Positions 1-10,450 of a DNA stretch of 64,000 bases are shown piece by piece (positions within the stretch are counted from its first letter, which is position 1; every line of letters starts with the position of its first letter). The stretch lies in assembly GCA_030765055.1 (NCBI GenBank), contig CM060950.1, positions 19,162,729-19,226,728 on the forward strand, in the 5' to 3' direction. The DNA is from Mantis religiosa (taxonomy: Eukaryota > Arthropoda > Insecta > Mantodea > Mantidae). A program made the position numbers and the translations under genes. A model generated the notes under the pieces. That model did no database searches, had not been told where the DNA came from, and was given only the letters and a program-made list of their open reading frames with translations.

Positions 1-1650
1 GTATCGACTATTGAATGTTGATTTTGTAAACTCCTTGGAGATGTCCCTATCACCTCCAAACATAACTTAAAAGATCAACCAAACAGTATAGTTAACTTAT
101 CCAATCAAACCTTCACAAAGCCAGAATTGAATATACTCAATCAAGGTTTAAAAACATGTGTGGACTCTTCTAACCAAGTTAAAGACTATATTGCTGACAT
201 CCAAATTGCCTCGGAAACATTGAATAAAGAAAATAGAAACATAGTAAAACACAAATGTTCCAAAATAGTGGAACAAATTAAAAATGAAAAGAAAATGTTA
301 ACAACCACATCATGAAGGCCATTAAAAAGAAAGCAGCTATTTACATTAAAGCAGTAAAGAGGAATCAAATAGTAATTTTGGAAAAAGCAGAATACACAAA
401 GAGGGTGAAAGACCTGTTAAAAGATGGTAATTACCAAAAAGTGGAAACCAGCCCATTAAAGTACTACATTGAATCCACAAAGAAAGAAAAATAATTAACA
501 AAAAAGAATTTCATAAAATTAAAGTAGATAATCCAACATTACCAAGAATATATTGGCTACCAAAACTTCACAAAACAGGAAAAGCCATGAGATCTATCAC
601 TAGTAGCATAAATGCCCCCACATAGTTGGCCAAATGGTTACTAAATAAATTCAATAGCTTCCCCAAGTTTGAAAGCGGAAATTTAAAAATCTCTTAAGAC
701 CTGGTAGAAAAAATAAAATATATAAATTTGGACAAAAATGACAGACTGGTTTCATTTGATGTCACATCATTCTTCCCAAGTTTGGTATAGTTCAGTTTGG
801 TATAGATTGTTGATGACCTCTTTGTAATAGTTTCAAATAAACATTTAGATGGTGGATTAAAATTACTCAGTCTGCAAGAAAAGACTATCAAATTCACAAT
901 AGAAAAGGAAATCAATGACAACTTTCTTTCTTGGACCTAAATATCATCAGAAATGACACAAAAATAAAATTTAGAATTTACAGGAAGCCAACAGAGTCAG
1001 AAAATTACATAAAAAATCATAGCAATAATCCAATTATACATAACATGCAATAATAAACAGTCTTACTCACAGACTAGTCAACATACCCTTGGATAAAGCA
1101 GAATACTTCAAAGAACAAAAAGCCAAGGAGAAGAAAATGGATACAACAAAAGCCTGGTGTTTAAGAAAATTTAAAAAAAGGCTAAACTAAAGAAAACCAT
1201 TAAGGAAGCAACCACATTCACTAAAGAAAAAGAAAGCAATTCAGTACATTCACACACCACCCAAAAACATTCAATAAATTCAAAAAAATCTTTAAGGAGC
1301 AAAATATCATCTAGGCACCTACTAATAGATACTCAGTTTTAAAATTGCTAAATTTGAAAAACAGATGAAATCCCACCAACTAACAGATCCGGAATATACC
1401 AAATAAGTTATGAGAATTGTGAAAAATGCTACATAGGTCCAACTAAAAGAAACCTAAAACCGAGAGTCAAAGAGCACTTAAGAAACATGAAGATAAGTCA
1501 GCAATAGAATTTCAATTTTGGAACGAAAACCATGGCATTGATCCAAATCCAAAATTACTAAAAAGAGTGATAACCCACAGTCAGCGCAAGAGAGGGAGCT
1601 AATTTAGGATAAAAAACTTTTAATCCTGGTCCCTCTTTAGCCATAAAGGG
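1..1650 (+). mobile_element. Degenerate Penelope-like element (reverse transcriptase plus GIY-YIG endonuclease)
   Basis: Broken reading frames follow the order of a Penelope-like retroelement protein. The N-terminal part lies at 127-312 (LNQGLKTCVDSS) and a basic segment at 312-493. The RT entry motif PRIYWLPKLHKTG is near 540-580 and SFDVTSFFPS near 755-785. A GIY-YIG-type segment lies at about 1395-1600 (KCYIG-like, then KEHLRNMK). The RT catalytic YADD region is missing, apparently deleted around 790-890. Many stops and frameshifts mark an old, dead copy. The first 120 bases may belong to the same or an adjacent element. No element ends or target duplication were found. Confidence 0.75.
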
Positions 1651-1867
1651 TGAGAAGTAATACATTGTATATGTATTGCCCCTGTCCATAAGAAAGCTAA
1701 CAGGCCATTGAAATTTTGGAAGCATACTAACAAGGGAACTGTCACTATGCTCACTCCTGCATTTACTTGAGAGTTGGATGGCATCATCTCTGATCAGTGG
1801 GGGGTCCTGTGTAACAAAAATTGGGCGCAGTGTATAGTTGGATGTACCCGAAAATGAGTCTAGAATA

Positions 1868-2109
1868 TATCAAGATTTAACTGTATTGGAACACCACAGT
1901 GAAGCGAAAAATTATTAAATTTTAGATGAGTCGTATTTTTTACACATCTGCTTCACTTTCGTACCTATTTTGAGGACATGTTTCGCAAATCTTCGTTTTC
2001 AGTCGCACAAGAGCCGTAGATGCAAACGAAGATTTGCGAAACATGTCCTCAAAATAGGTACGAAAGTGAAGCCGATGTGTAAAAAATACGACTCATATAA
2101 AATTTAATA
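1868..2109. mobile_element. TSD-flanked inverted-repeat insertion (PLE-type hairpin)
   Basis: A 15-bp direct repeat AATGAGTCTAGAATA lies at 1853-1867 and 2110-2124. Between them two arms of about 90 bp (roughly 1913-2004 and 2022-2108) are near-perfect reverse complements separated by a short loop. The left end carries AGATTTAACTGTATTGGAAC, which recurs at 21737-21790 and in part at 27345-27410, so this is a repeat family. The TSD length suits target-primed retroposition better than a cut-and-paste transposon. The arms contain hammerhead-like remnants. Confidence 0.65.
2011..2050 (+). ncRNA. Degenerate hammerhead ribozyme-like core
   Basis: Helix I would be GAG with CTC (2011-2013, 2048-2050). 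The core CCGTAGA (2014-2020) departs from CUGANGA at U4 and A6. Helix II is GCAAA with TTTGC around loop CGAAGA. GAAA follows at 2038-2041, then helix III AC-AT-GT and C17. The opposite arm keeps CTGA but has lost part of the core. Predicted inactive. Confidence 0.3.
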
Positions 2110-2433
2110 ATGAGTCTAGAATACTTAGGAACATATAGGCATAATAACATAGCATTGTACGGTAGGGACTGTTTACCCCTGACGGGCAGCGGTCTACACA
2201 TGACATATGCTAGGAGTGCCATCCCCCCACACCTAGATAGAGCTGACAAGGAATGTCCAGCAGCTACTTGAAAGTGTTCGCATGCAGACTTTCTAGGCTT
2301 CATTTTTGGGCATTGCGGTTCTACTCCACAGCAGAATTTTGATGCTCATAGATATGTATACAGCAGGCATTATACCATCAAACTTTCAAGTGCATAGCTG
2401 TGTGAGTACAGTGATAGTTCCCTTGTAAGTATG

Positions 2434-3307
2434 ATTTACTAGTCAAGTACTTTAGCATTCAAGAGGAAAAATTTGCTGTCTGCTTTTGTTACACAAATTA
2501 TAGTAGTAGAGGCTCACTGGGGTGCTGAGGGTGGTTTCATGTCTATTGAAATCCAGTTTTTTTTTTTTTTTTTTTCTCTTCATTGTGCAATGTATTCTAT
2601 ATTTTCAAAATTATATCCTGAAAGCACTAGGGTACAAATAAATAACATTTCAAAGTTATTGAAGTGCACTTCAAATAAAGAACGCCTTCAATTGTCATAT
2701 TGGCATTAACTGAGCTCTGAGTTGAGAAGTTAGTATTCATAGCGTTTGACAGAAAATGGAAATGAACCAAACCATGTGAAGGCATAACTAGTACTAATGG
2801 GATTTGCTTTGACTGTGTGAGTACTTGTAGGAATTTTCTAGATCATTCTTAATTTTAATTGCATAATAATATCTTACAAGGTACCTGGAGCATATCTATG
2901 TTACATGGATGTATATAATCTCACTTGGTTTAATATTCACCATATGTAATGAGTCCAAATCTGTCTCTGTAGCAGGTGGTGAGCTTGCAAAGAAACCTGA
3001 ACTGCATTTCAGGTTGGAAATTTTTCAGCGGTGAAAAACTTTCATCCTGGTTCAGGACAGTTATCAAGGAATTTCATTACTGTTCTGTGAATAATGGCAA
3101 ACCTCCACAGTATTATCTTTTAATTACACCCTTGAGTTGGTTATAATTGTTACACATGTGAAGCCTATGGGGTCTGACCTTTCTTTCAGGAAAAATGCCT
3201 ATAATCTCTTGTAATGTTTCCTTTGTACCACACCTACACAAGAGTGAAAAAAAATTTAATTATAAGTGAAATCAAATATTAATACCCTAATGTTTAATGT
3301 ATTACAG
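2434..3307. other. Intron or upstream DNA, nothing recognised
   Basis: AT-rich sequence with a poly-T tract near 2559-2577. The segment ends in the acceptor ATTACAG (3301-3307) that opens host exon A. No reading frame or repeat was recognised. Confidence 0.5.
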
Positions 3308-4025
3308 TTGAATATGCCCGTTGCAACTGTGCACCAGGATGAAGATCAGAGCATAACCAAATTGCAAGAAACTACAGCTGAAACAGAAATTTACCAAAAA
3401 GTGAAGTACTTCAGGCGCTCAATATATGAGGTGAATGAGCTTGTAGAAGAGTCCAGATGTGAAGTAGAAACGGAACTGGAAGAAGAAAAATCCATAGGGG
3501 AAAAAAGTATAAGCTCTGCTGAAACTAATGAAATTGGAGATGATAGCTCAGATATTGGTAATCAGGACTATGCAGCTTCTGGTGGGTCTATGCTGGAAAC
3601 CTCGGAAGAGAATAATATTTCAGTATTACCTCAGGAATGTTCAGTACCATTTATTTTGGATGACTCTAAGTGCACACTCAGTAATGACAGTAGTGAGTCA
3701 AAAGACTGCAGTAATGAAGGTTGTGGTACTCCTGAAGAATCCAGGTGCTTGCTAGAAGACAGCACGTATCAGACATCATCTGTGGAAGGAGAAGATGCCG
3801 TTTCATTAATATCATCAGAGAGAAGGCGAACATCAAGTATGAGAAGTGAAATGGAGGACAGCAATTCATCAACACAGCTAGATTCCCCTCAGTCATCCCC
3901 AGAGCATCGTAGAATAGCCAGCATGGATCTAACCCGCCGTAGAATAGATTCTGAGATTGGCCGAGATATTCTTAGGGAAAGAAGAATGAAGCAGGAATTG
4001 GAGGAAATGCGCACAGCTAACCAAG
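3308..4025 (+). CDS. Host gene exon A, supervillin-like N-terminal region
   Basis: The frame is open from acceptor ATTACAG|TTG to donor CAAG|GTGGGT. It encodes 239 residues and exits in phase 1, which matches the phase-1 entry of exon B at 8413. The ATG at 3314 could be the start codon, since the upstream codons read like intron, but an earlier coding exon outside the window is possible. The protein is acidic and Ser-rich (VETELEEEKS). It ends in a basic helical segment (LTRRRIDSEIGRDILRERR) with RRRTSS and HRRIAS sites that resemble basophilic-kinase targets. No folded domain is visible. Assignment rests on linkage to exon B, whose RYKEERR motif resembles supervillin, an actin- and myosin-binding membrane-cytoskeleton protein. 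Another large cytoskeletal scaffold remains possible. Confidence 0.65.
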
Positions 4026-4645
4026 GTGGGTGTTAAGCATTAAGCAACAGCTTTAGCAAAATGTGCGTGGTATTATGTTTTAATGTAATAAATAAGAAAT
4101 TTATGAATCAGTACTAAGAAGCATCAGCAAATAAAATGCTGTATGTCATAACATTTTGAAATTTACCATATTATTTGTCAAATGTATTATATAATACAGG
4201 TATTATAATTTTACTGTACTAAAAATTTTCTGTTGATGTCTTCCATAAAGAATCTGTCAAAGTGTATATTCAGCTAATATGAATCTTGTGATTAGCTACT
4301 ATTAGCAAAATAGAAAAAAAGGCCTCTGGTTATCCTTGGTTATCCAATAAGATAGCCAGGTAAAATGTTCTGCATTTTTTAAGTACCTAGGTACTTATAT
4401 TTCAATTTCTAGTTAAGGCTCACAGTAGTGATGTCAAGGCTGTTTATGGGGCAATAGCACACAATGCTGTGGGACCGTCATCTGAAATGGAAGGTCATTA
4501 CTACACACTCTATGGTTAGACTGTTCAACTGTTTATTCATGGCTTTGGGTATTAATACCGATACCCTGATTCAAATAAACTGCCAACAGAAATAGTCCAG
4601 CTATTTAAAATTACACACGCCCTGTTGGGCATCTCTTCATGGTGA
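4026..4645. other. Intron A-B, 5' part, nothing recognised
   Basis: AT-rich intronic DNA after the exon A donor. No repeat or frame was recognised apart from the 11-bp target duplication of the following SINE at 4635-4645. Confidence 0.5.
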
Positions 4646-4884
4646 CTTTTTGTAATTTTACGTCTTCCAATGTTTAGTCATATCAGACGATGAATGGAAT
4701 GGATGAAATGATGCTCAAATAATCCCAGGGTCCTTAGAGCTTAGAGTTCCCTGATATTCGTCCTTCAGGATAAGGGAAAACCCCGGAAAAACCTTATCCC
4801 TGTAACTCACCCTGACCGAGATTCAAACTAGGGACTTCTTGAACGTGAGGCAGACAAGCTGCCATCTACGCTACCAAGGCGGGC
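4646..4884 (-). mobile_element. tRNA-derived SINE, family S1, with TSD
   Basis: In reverse complement it starts with a tRNA-like head (GGTAGCGTAGATGGCAGC, B box near GAATCTCGG) and runs through the body shared with copies at 15626, 50733, 55905 and 56044 (GAGTTACAGGGATAAGG, then CCCTTATCCTGAAGGACG). It ends in a conserved AAATTACAAAA tail. The 11-bp TSD CTTCATGGTGA is at 4635-4645 and 4885-4895. Confidence 0.8.
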
Positions 4885-4895
4885 CTTCATGGTGA

Positions 4896-5639
4896 TGTTT
4901 TCATTCAAGTAACCTGGCTACTCTAGTATATTTGAGATAATTAGTTTGACCTTCAAGCTATTTTGCTTGTATTATTGAAGTTCTGTCATAAATATTAGTT
5001 ATATGTTGTTTTTGTTGTTGCTTTTTTTGGAGGGGGTCAATTTAGTATTTGTTTTTCGTTCTAATTTCTGATGAACAATAATTTCCTATGCAGCTATATT
5101 TTGTTCATACAATCACTATCTGTAATTATGTTCGTCTGTTATCAGTAATGGTTAACAATGATGTAGATAAAGTTGTGTACTCTCACACCACTTGCTATTT
5201 GTGTGTATATTTAGTGTGCCTATTCTGCAGGCATTTAGCATGCTGTTATGTCTAATTTTTACTGTAAATCTCCCACTTGTGTTATAGATGCAAAAGTTGT
5301 AATCACTGAGGGATGCTGTCACCAAATAGTCACACTTATAGAATTCAAGTGTTTTAAACCATCCTCTCAGAATGTTATTGTGATTAAAGGGTATTGTTAA
5401 CTTAACGTGCTTACCAGAGCATGTACTTACAAGAGTCAGTGTTCTTGATCTCAGGCCACAAGCAGAGAAGTGAAGATCCTGGAACACAGTTACTTACAGT
5501 GCCCATAGATGGGAAGGTTTCAGAAAAGATCTGTATACCAAGCATGTCTGCTGTAGTGGAAGCAAGTAGGCAGGCTCCAGGTAGTCTGTTACAGCAATTG
5601 TCTTCCCTTTTACAAAAAAGTTAAATTTTGGTGTCATGA
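4896..5639. other. Intronic DNA, unclassified
   Basis: AT-rich to about 5400. 5400-5620 holds a short open frame of 67 codons that I do not recognise. It may belong to the adjoining Gypsy remnant, but nothing proves this. Confidence 0.35.
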
Positions 5640-6800
5640 CTAACTAGTTAATTTGGTTCAGTGTAGAATGGCTCCAACACCTGGCATGCAAGAACACATG
5701 GCTATCAACAATAAGAACTGGATGCACAAATGCATTTTTCTTGCATAGTGGCCAGTACAGGAAGGTATCCCAAAGTACAGATTGAAGGTATCCCATATGA
5801 CAAAGCTATTCATGAAGCGTGAGAGGTCTACTGTGCTAAGAAGTGTTCCAGCAGCACACCGGAATGCACAGTGGTTCTCCATGTGAGAGTTCAACCATTG
5901 AATAACAGAAATCTAGTGGAAGGATAGCCTAATTCAGGAGAACTATGTTTAGCACTGCAGTCTATTGTGGAGTATTGTGGCATATGATGACTGATTTAAG
6001 CACATAATGCTACCAATCCACCAACTCATTAGGTTGTGGATAATATGGATTATTTGTGGATTAAATGGTTGATGGTTGTGGATGGTAAGTCAAATGCCTT
6101 TCACGTCATCTTTCTGAGATGAAAACTATGTACCCCAGTCTAGTGAGGTGTAGGGTAGTGAAAACAAGTTTTTCAACCAGAGAAGAATGTTATAGCAATG
6201 GTCTCAGCTGTGATATGAGCAATGATATATGCCTCAGCCCACTGAAAAAATGGCCAAATATTATAAGGCAATAACAGCATCTATTGGAGACTGTCAATTG
6301 CCCAGTAAGTGTTAGATGTACATAGAATCGATCCTGAGGAAGGATGTTGGGCACTCCTTTAGGGCTGTATTGCAGTCTTCCAAACAAGAGGCATCCGGAA
6401 GTCCTTATAGCCCTTTAAGGAGACATATTGGCCAAAAACAGCAACTTGCAGGTTTTACGAGAATGCTGTATATGATCATCATTGTAAATAGCAAATGTAG
6501 GTGATTCTGGTGACTAAGAGAGCACCAGAATGTCTTCCAGGTGGCAGTACAGAAGTCCATATGAAACCTCATCCATTAACTCTTAAAATTTCTGAGGTAG
6601 CGTTGTAAATTTGAATAAGCCAAAAGGAATGCCATTGACAGTCTTAGTGAAGTCCTTTGGATGAACATTTATTTGGTGAGACAGGGTAAGTAAGCAATGG
6701 AGAATGCAGTATAGTTGGAATGATTTTAGCCATAATGAAGATGTGTCACATTGGGTAGATGTCTGGGATTGTGCATCCACTCACTGCTCTATAGCTTCCA
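5640..6800 (-). mobile_element. Gypsy-type LTR retrotransposon remnant (RT and possible integrase)
   Basis: The minus-strand frame 6780-6583 reads SHQINVHPKDFTKTVNGIPFGLFKF. This is the Gypsy RT stretch in which YHQI, HP-D, KTA and TPFGLF-F are conserved. Lower coordinates continue with broken frames including a WGT-F segment that could be the integrase TDRGXQF region, then NSHMENHC. Multiple stops and no LTRs mark an old fragment. Confidence 0.55.
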
Positions 6801-6829
6801 TATGGTCTCCATCCAAGTTTTATAGGAAC

Positions 6830-7330
6830 AAGATAAGCAATGAAGAGTTTTTGAAAGAATGACAGCATATTGTGGAAATATCAATAACAAATGGATTCAA
6901 TCTGCACCTCGTAAGGAACATGCTAAAAAGGAAGAAGAAAGTCAAGAATTTTTCATGAATTTCCACTTTAGCACAACTATCAAATACTGACTGGAAGTAC
7001 AGCAAGTTTGCCTAACCTTTTGGGCTTTAAGAAAATCTGAAAAGATCTTCAGAAAGTTAAATATGACTAGCCTGAAGAACTTGCCAAACAAACGTCTTAA
7101 AAATAGTCTCGAGCACATCAGAATTCAGAATCTTATCAGATCAGTTGTGAGGAATCTGAGAAATACTACATAGGCCAAGTGAAAAACTTGGAAACCAGAC
7201 TGAAAGAATGCCAGAGAAACGTAAAACTGAAACAAATAGATAAAACTGCTGTAGCATACCATTTTTGGACAGAAAATAACATTGGTGAAAATATAAAATT
7301 GCTAGTGTAATTTTGGTTATTCAGGAAATG
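6830..7330 (+). mobile_element. Penelope-like element fragment (GIY-YIG region)
   Basis: Around 7130-7320 the frame reads CEESEKYYIGQVKNLETRLKE then KTAVAYHFWTENN. This corresponds to the GIY-YIG nuclease tail seen intact at 47153-47695. The upstream part is decayed. It lies close to, but is distinct from, the PLE at 7463-8082. Confidence 0.65.
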
Positions 7331-7552
7331 CAAATATAGATAAGCCTAAATCATGTTCAATGAAATGTCCTTTGGATCTCATTGATGAAAATTTAAAAAA
7401 AAATCCTGACATTAAGCACATCCATCTTTATCTAACATACTGTTACGTAATATCACTCAACTCTACAGTGAAACAATAAGTATTACACAAATATAACTAT
7501 TTGTAACAAAAAAACTTCACTTATCTTAAGAAAATGTCAGTTTTTCTTATTA

Positions 7553-7596
7553 GTTGAGATTGATTTCACAAACCCTTGCTTGCATCATCAGTCAAC
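7553..7596 (-). ncRNA. Hammerhead ribozyme candidate, type I, complete fold
   Basis: Read on the minus strand: helix I GUUGA with UCAAC (five perfect pairs), core CUGAUGA, one extra U, helix II GCAAGC-AAGG-GUUUGU (six pairs including two G-U), GAAA, a two-pair helix III AU-CA-AU, and cleavage base C. The pieces add up to exactly 44 nt. Hammerheads are known in PLE terminal repeats. The extra U between A9 and helix II is not canonical, so activity is uncertain. Confidence 0.55.
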
Positions 7597-7970
7597 ACAC
7601 TTTGTCGTCAAGGATAAAGGTTACTATGTTACTATGTTTTTTCAGTATCACCAAAATCTAAAAACAAAAAAACCTAAAAACAGAATCAACTACCAGTATT
7701 TCAAAATTCATTACGCAATGTTTATTTTTTAAAATAAATATCTTTTCCCAAATTATTAAATCTATCGGACCATTTAATTGTTTTAATAATTTAATTTCAG
7801 GATTTATTTCATGGTTAAATGACCAAAAATGGTCTGTTATGGCCGATTGATCAGTTTGTTTATACTCAATGTTACGAAAATGTTCTTTCGTTCTGGTTTC
7901 CAAATTACATTTCATCTTAATACGGAAAAAACATAGTAACATAGTAACTATATCCTTGACGATGAAGTGT

Positions 7971-8014
7971 GTTGACTGATGATGCAAGCAAGGGTTCATG
8001 AAATCGATCCCATC
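7971..8014 (+). ncRNA. Hammerhead-like core, opposite arm of the same PLE
   Basis: GTTGA, CTGATGA (7976-7982), T, GCAAGC and AAGG are identical to the minus-strand arm. GAAA is at 8000-8003, helix III AT-CG-AT, then C at 8009. The 3' strand of helix I (CCATC) no longer pairs fully, so this copy is probably impaired. Confidence 0.4.
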
Positions 8015-8093
8015 TAATAAGAAAAATTCACATTATTTTCTTAAGATAAGTGAAGTTTTTTGTTACATATTATATTTGTGTAATCACTCAACT

Positions 8094-8412
8094 TCTTCAA
8101 TCTTTGTTCCTGCTGAAGTTATAGGTGGCATTATTCAAACTTTGATTATGGCTTATAGAGTTCTATTAGGTGTTTCTTTGGAGATACTTAGTGCTTAGAC
8201 TAGAATTCAGAGAACATATGAAGTAATATCAAAAATTTTCTAAGTAATATGGTACTATAAATAGAGCGATTATTAAGAGTGCCACTTAAGTAGTTTATTA
8301 CTTTTAAAAGTAGCGAATAAGAAAGGCGAAGCATATCAGATTTGAAGAATTAATAGAAATTAATTATTTTTCAATATGAGTAATAAAAATGTGCATATGT
8401 TCTTTTTTTCAG
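8094..8412. other. Intron A-B, 3' end
   Basis: AT-rich intron ending in a good polypyrimidine tract and acceptor (TTTTTTTCAG, 8403-8412) for exon B. No other feature was recognised. Confidence 0.6.
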
Positions 8413-10011
8413 GATGTGACACATCACATCAGCTATCTCCTAAGCAAAACACTAAATGTAATGTAAGAGAATTGCTGTCCAAATTTGAAACTCCAGTCAC
8501 AGCACAGCATACAGTAGAAAATAGCTCAGACCATATTCATAATTCTACAGTAACCACTCAGAGACTTTCATATTCAGCTCATGAAAATGAGATAAAAACC
8601 ATCGGCCAAGGTTCATCTTACTGTGATGCAAGTGTAATACAAGAAACCCCTTCAGCATTGCTAATTACTGTGAACAATGAAAATGCAAGCAGCAACCTTA
8701 ACAAGAATGTAGCAGCTTCTAGTCCCAATGTATCTCGAAAAGATACAGTCACACCTAAGTTATCTCGTCGCTCAGATCCAAGCTCACATTCAAGCAATTC
8801 AGCTCTGCCACCTTGTGTGAGAGCTAGATTGGCAAAAGCTGCAAGAAACAAATTAGTTAACTCAACAGCATTGAGTGTTTCATTAGATGAAGGTCAGTTC
8901 TTGAGTTCCAGTAATCAGTCTTCCGGGCAGTTGATGCGTGTGCAGACTTCGCCTGACATTAATGATACTGGTAATAATCAGGATAGTTTAATGGATAGCA
9001 GCAAGCAAAATGCTGTGATACCAACTGCTAGGGTTGCAATTGCAGATAAACCTCTTGCCTTTACCACAGCAGATTTAGATGATCCTCAGAGAAGAGAAAG
9101 GATAGAACGTTATAAAGAAGAAAGGCGCACATTTCTGCGAGAGAAATATAGATCAGAAAGTTTTCGGGGAGAAAGAGATGAAATTCTTCAGAGATTAAAA
9201 CAAAAAGCTATCAAAAGTTTTTCAGGTTCATCAGGTGATTCAACATCTATTTCAGGCACTGATTGCACAAGAAGCAACAGTTTTCAATTACTAGGGGACA
9301 GATCTTATTTAGTAACTTCTAGAGAGAGAGAGGCAGTCTGTCAGTCATTAGGAAGTGAAAGAGTATCAGAGTCTGAAAGACATCAGGATAAAATATATGG
9401 AAGGAGTTTAAGTCCAAAATCTGTTGATGGTGAAGTTTCATGCAGGCAGCATTGTGAGAGCACATCAAGTACTATTGAAAGGCGAAATAAACGGGGCAGT
9501 GAAGAAGGTGTAACTGTAAGGCATCGCCGTTCTTCTACCAGTGATAAGCAGAAATTCAATGGTGCTACTTCCAGTCCTGAAAAATCTGCGGCTGCTAGTG
9601 TTGCTGTCAGACACAGACTTAGTGCTGAACATATGGGACCAGATAGCTCAAATTTAGGTGGAACTTCAGAAAGTGATTCAGATAAATGCCTTTCGCCTTC
9701 TCATAGATACTCAAGTCGTAACTTAAAAGGAGTTCAACTTGATAATTCCTTTCCTTATACTGAAGTTAGCTTGAAGTCCTCTGCTGTGAGAAGCCCTATA
9801 GGTCGAAGAGTTTCAGCAAGTGAATCAGTGTTTCAAAGATCACACTCCTCAAGAAATGTTGAAGCAGGTGCTCCACCACAGGCTGCAAATATCAAGGAAT
9901 GCTCCAGTAACACTTCCTGTGAAAATTCGAGTTCATCAAGAAGGAAGAACACTGAAAATATAGCCTCATTACAGGAGCAACTAGATGTGGAGATACGAGT
10001 GCCAGCAGGAG
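8413..10011 (+). CDS. Host gene exon B, supervillin-like, contains RYKEERR motif
   Basis: A long open exon of 533 codons sits between acceptor TTTTTTTCAG|GA and donor GCAGGAG|GTATGA. It enters in phase 1 (completing Gly with exon A) and exits in phase 1 (matching exon C). The sequence is rich in Ser, Arg, Asn and Glu and appears largely disordered. Near 9079-9210 it encodes DDPQRRERIERYKEERRTFL, followed by REKYRSESFRGERDE. The pattern ERIxRYKxERRxxLxEKY is characteristic of supervillin N-terminal regions, which bind myosin II, F-actin and signalling partners at the cell cortex. SRRxS-type clusters (RRSSTSD, SRRKNTEN) suggest phosphorylation. No gelsolin repeats are present here; in supervillin these lie further downstream. 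The length of the open frame and both matched phases make it a real exon. The family name is less certain. Confidence 0.75.
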
Positions 10012-10450
10012 GTATGATATGCTTTTTGATTTAAATGAAAATAGTTCTTAAATGATAGCTAATTTAAAACATTCACCCTAGTTGTACACATGTGTAAATT
10101 ACCCATGTAGTATAAATTCATGAAACTTGAATCAGCAGTGTTGTAAAATATTCGTTTATGGTGTAACTTGGTGCAAAAAAGTATTCCATATTGTAATAAT
10201 TGTAACACTGGTGACTATGTTAGCTTAAATAACTTTGGTTATAAATCTGCTTTTTTTTAGATAATTTTAGAATCTTGTAAACTATACAAGAGGTGAAAAG
10301 ATTTTGTGGTTCACAATCGGAAAGCAGAATAGTGATAAGAACATTGGCATGAGAAGTCAAGAATTTTAATCATAATATGTCCCAAACTACTATAATTGCA
10401 ATTTGTATGTTTGATTTTATTTGCAGCTGTCATATTACACATGGTGTATA
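10012..10450. other. Intron B-C, 5' end
   Basis: AT-rich intron after the exon B donor, up to the Tc1-like insertion. Nothing else recognised. Confidence 0.5.

Larger units (their letters stand above)
1723..2433. mobile_element. Non-autonomous DNA transposon (MITE-like) with terminal inverted repeats
   Basis: The left end at 1723-1757 (CATACTAACAAGGGAACT...) is matched in reverse complement by 2399-2433 (...AGTTCCCTTGTAAGTATG), with about 30 of 35 positions agreeing. No transposase is seen between them. The interior holds a later 242-bp hairpin insertion (1868-2109). The superfamily cannot be assigned from the ends, and a clear target-site duplication is not evident. Confidence 0.5.
7463..8082 (-). 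mobile_element. Penelope-like element with inverted terminal arms and 11-bp TSD
   Basis: The 11-bp direct repeat ATCACTCAACT at 7452-7462 and 8083-8093 defines the insertion. Inside, arms 7490-7645 and 7920-8070 are reverse complements. The unique part encodes, on the minus strand (7930-7658), the C-terminal tail of a GIY-YIG protein (NLETRTKEHFRNIEYKQTD, then DHFWSFNHEI, WEKIFILKNKH). The element is 5' truncated. Each arm carries a hammerhead-like core (7553-7596 minus, 7971-8014 plus). Confidence 0.8.

Noticed and set aside
3266..3307. ATG at 3266 as the start of host exon A
   Set aside because: It lies in AT-rich DNA before a good acceptor (ATTACAG, 3301-3307). The codons look intronic, and the exon reads better from 3308, or with ATG 3314.
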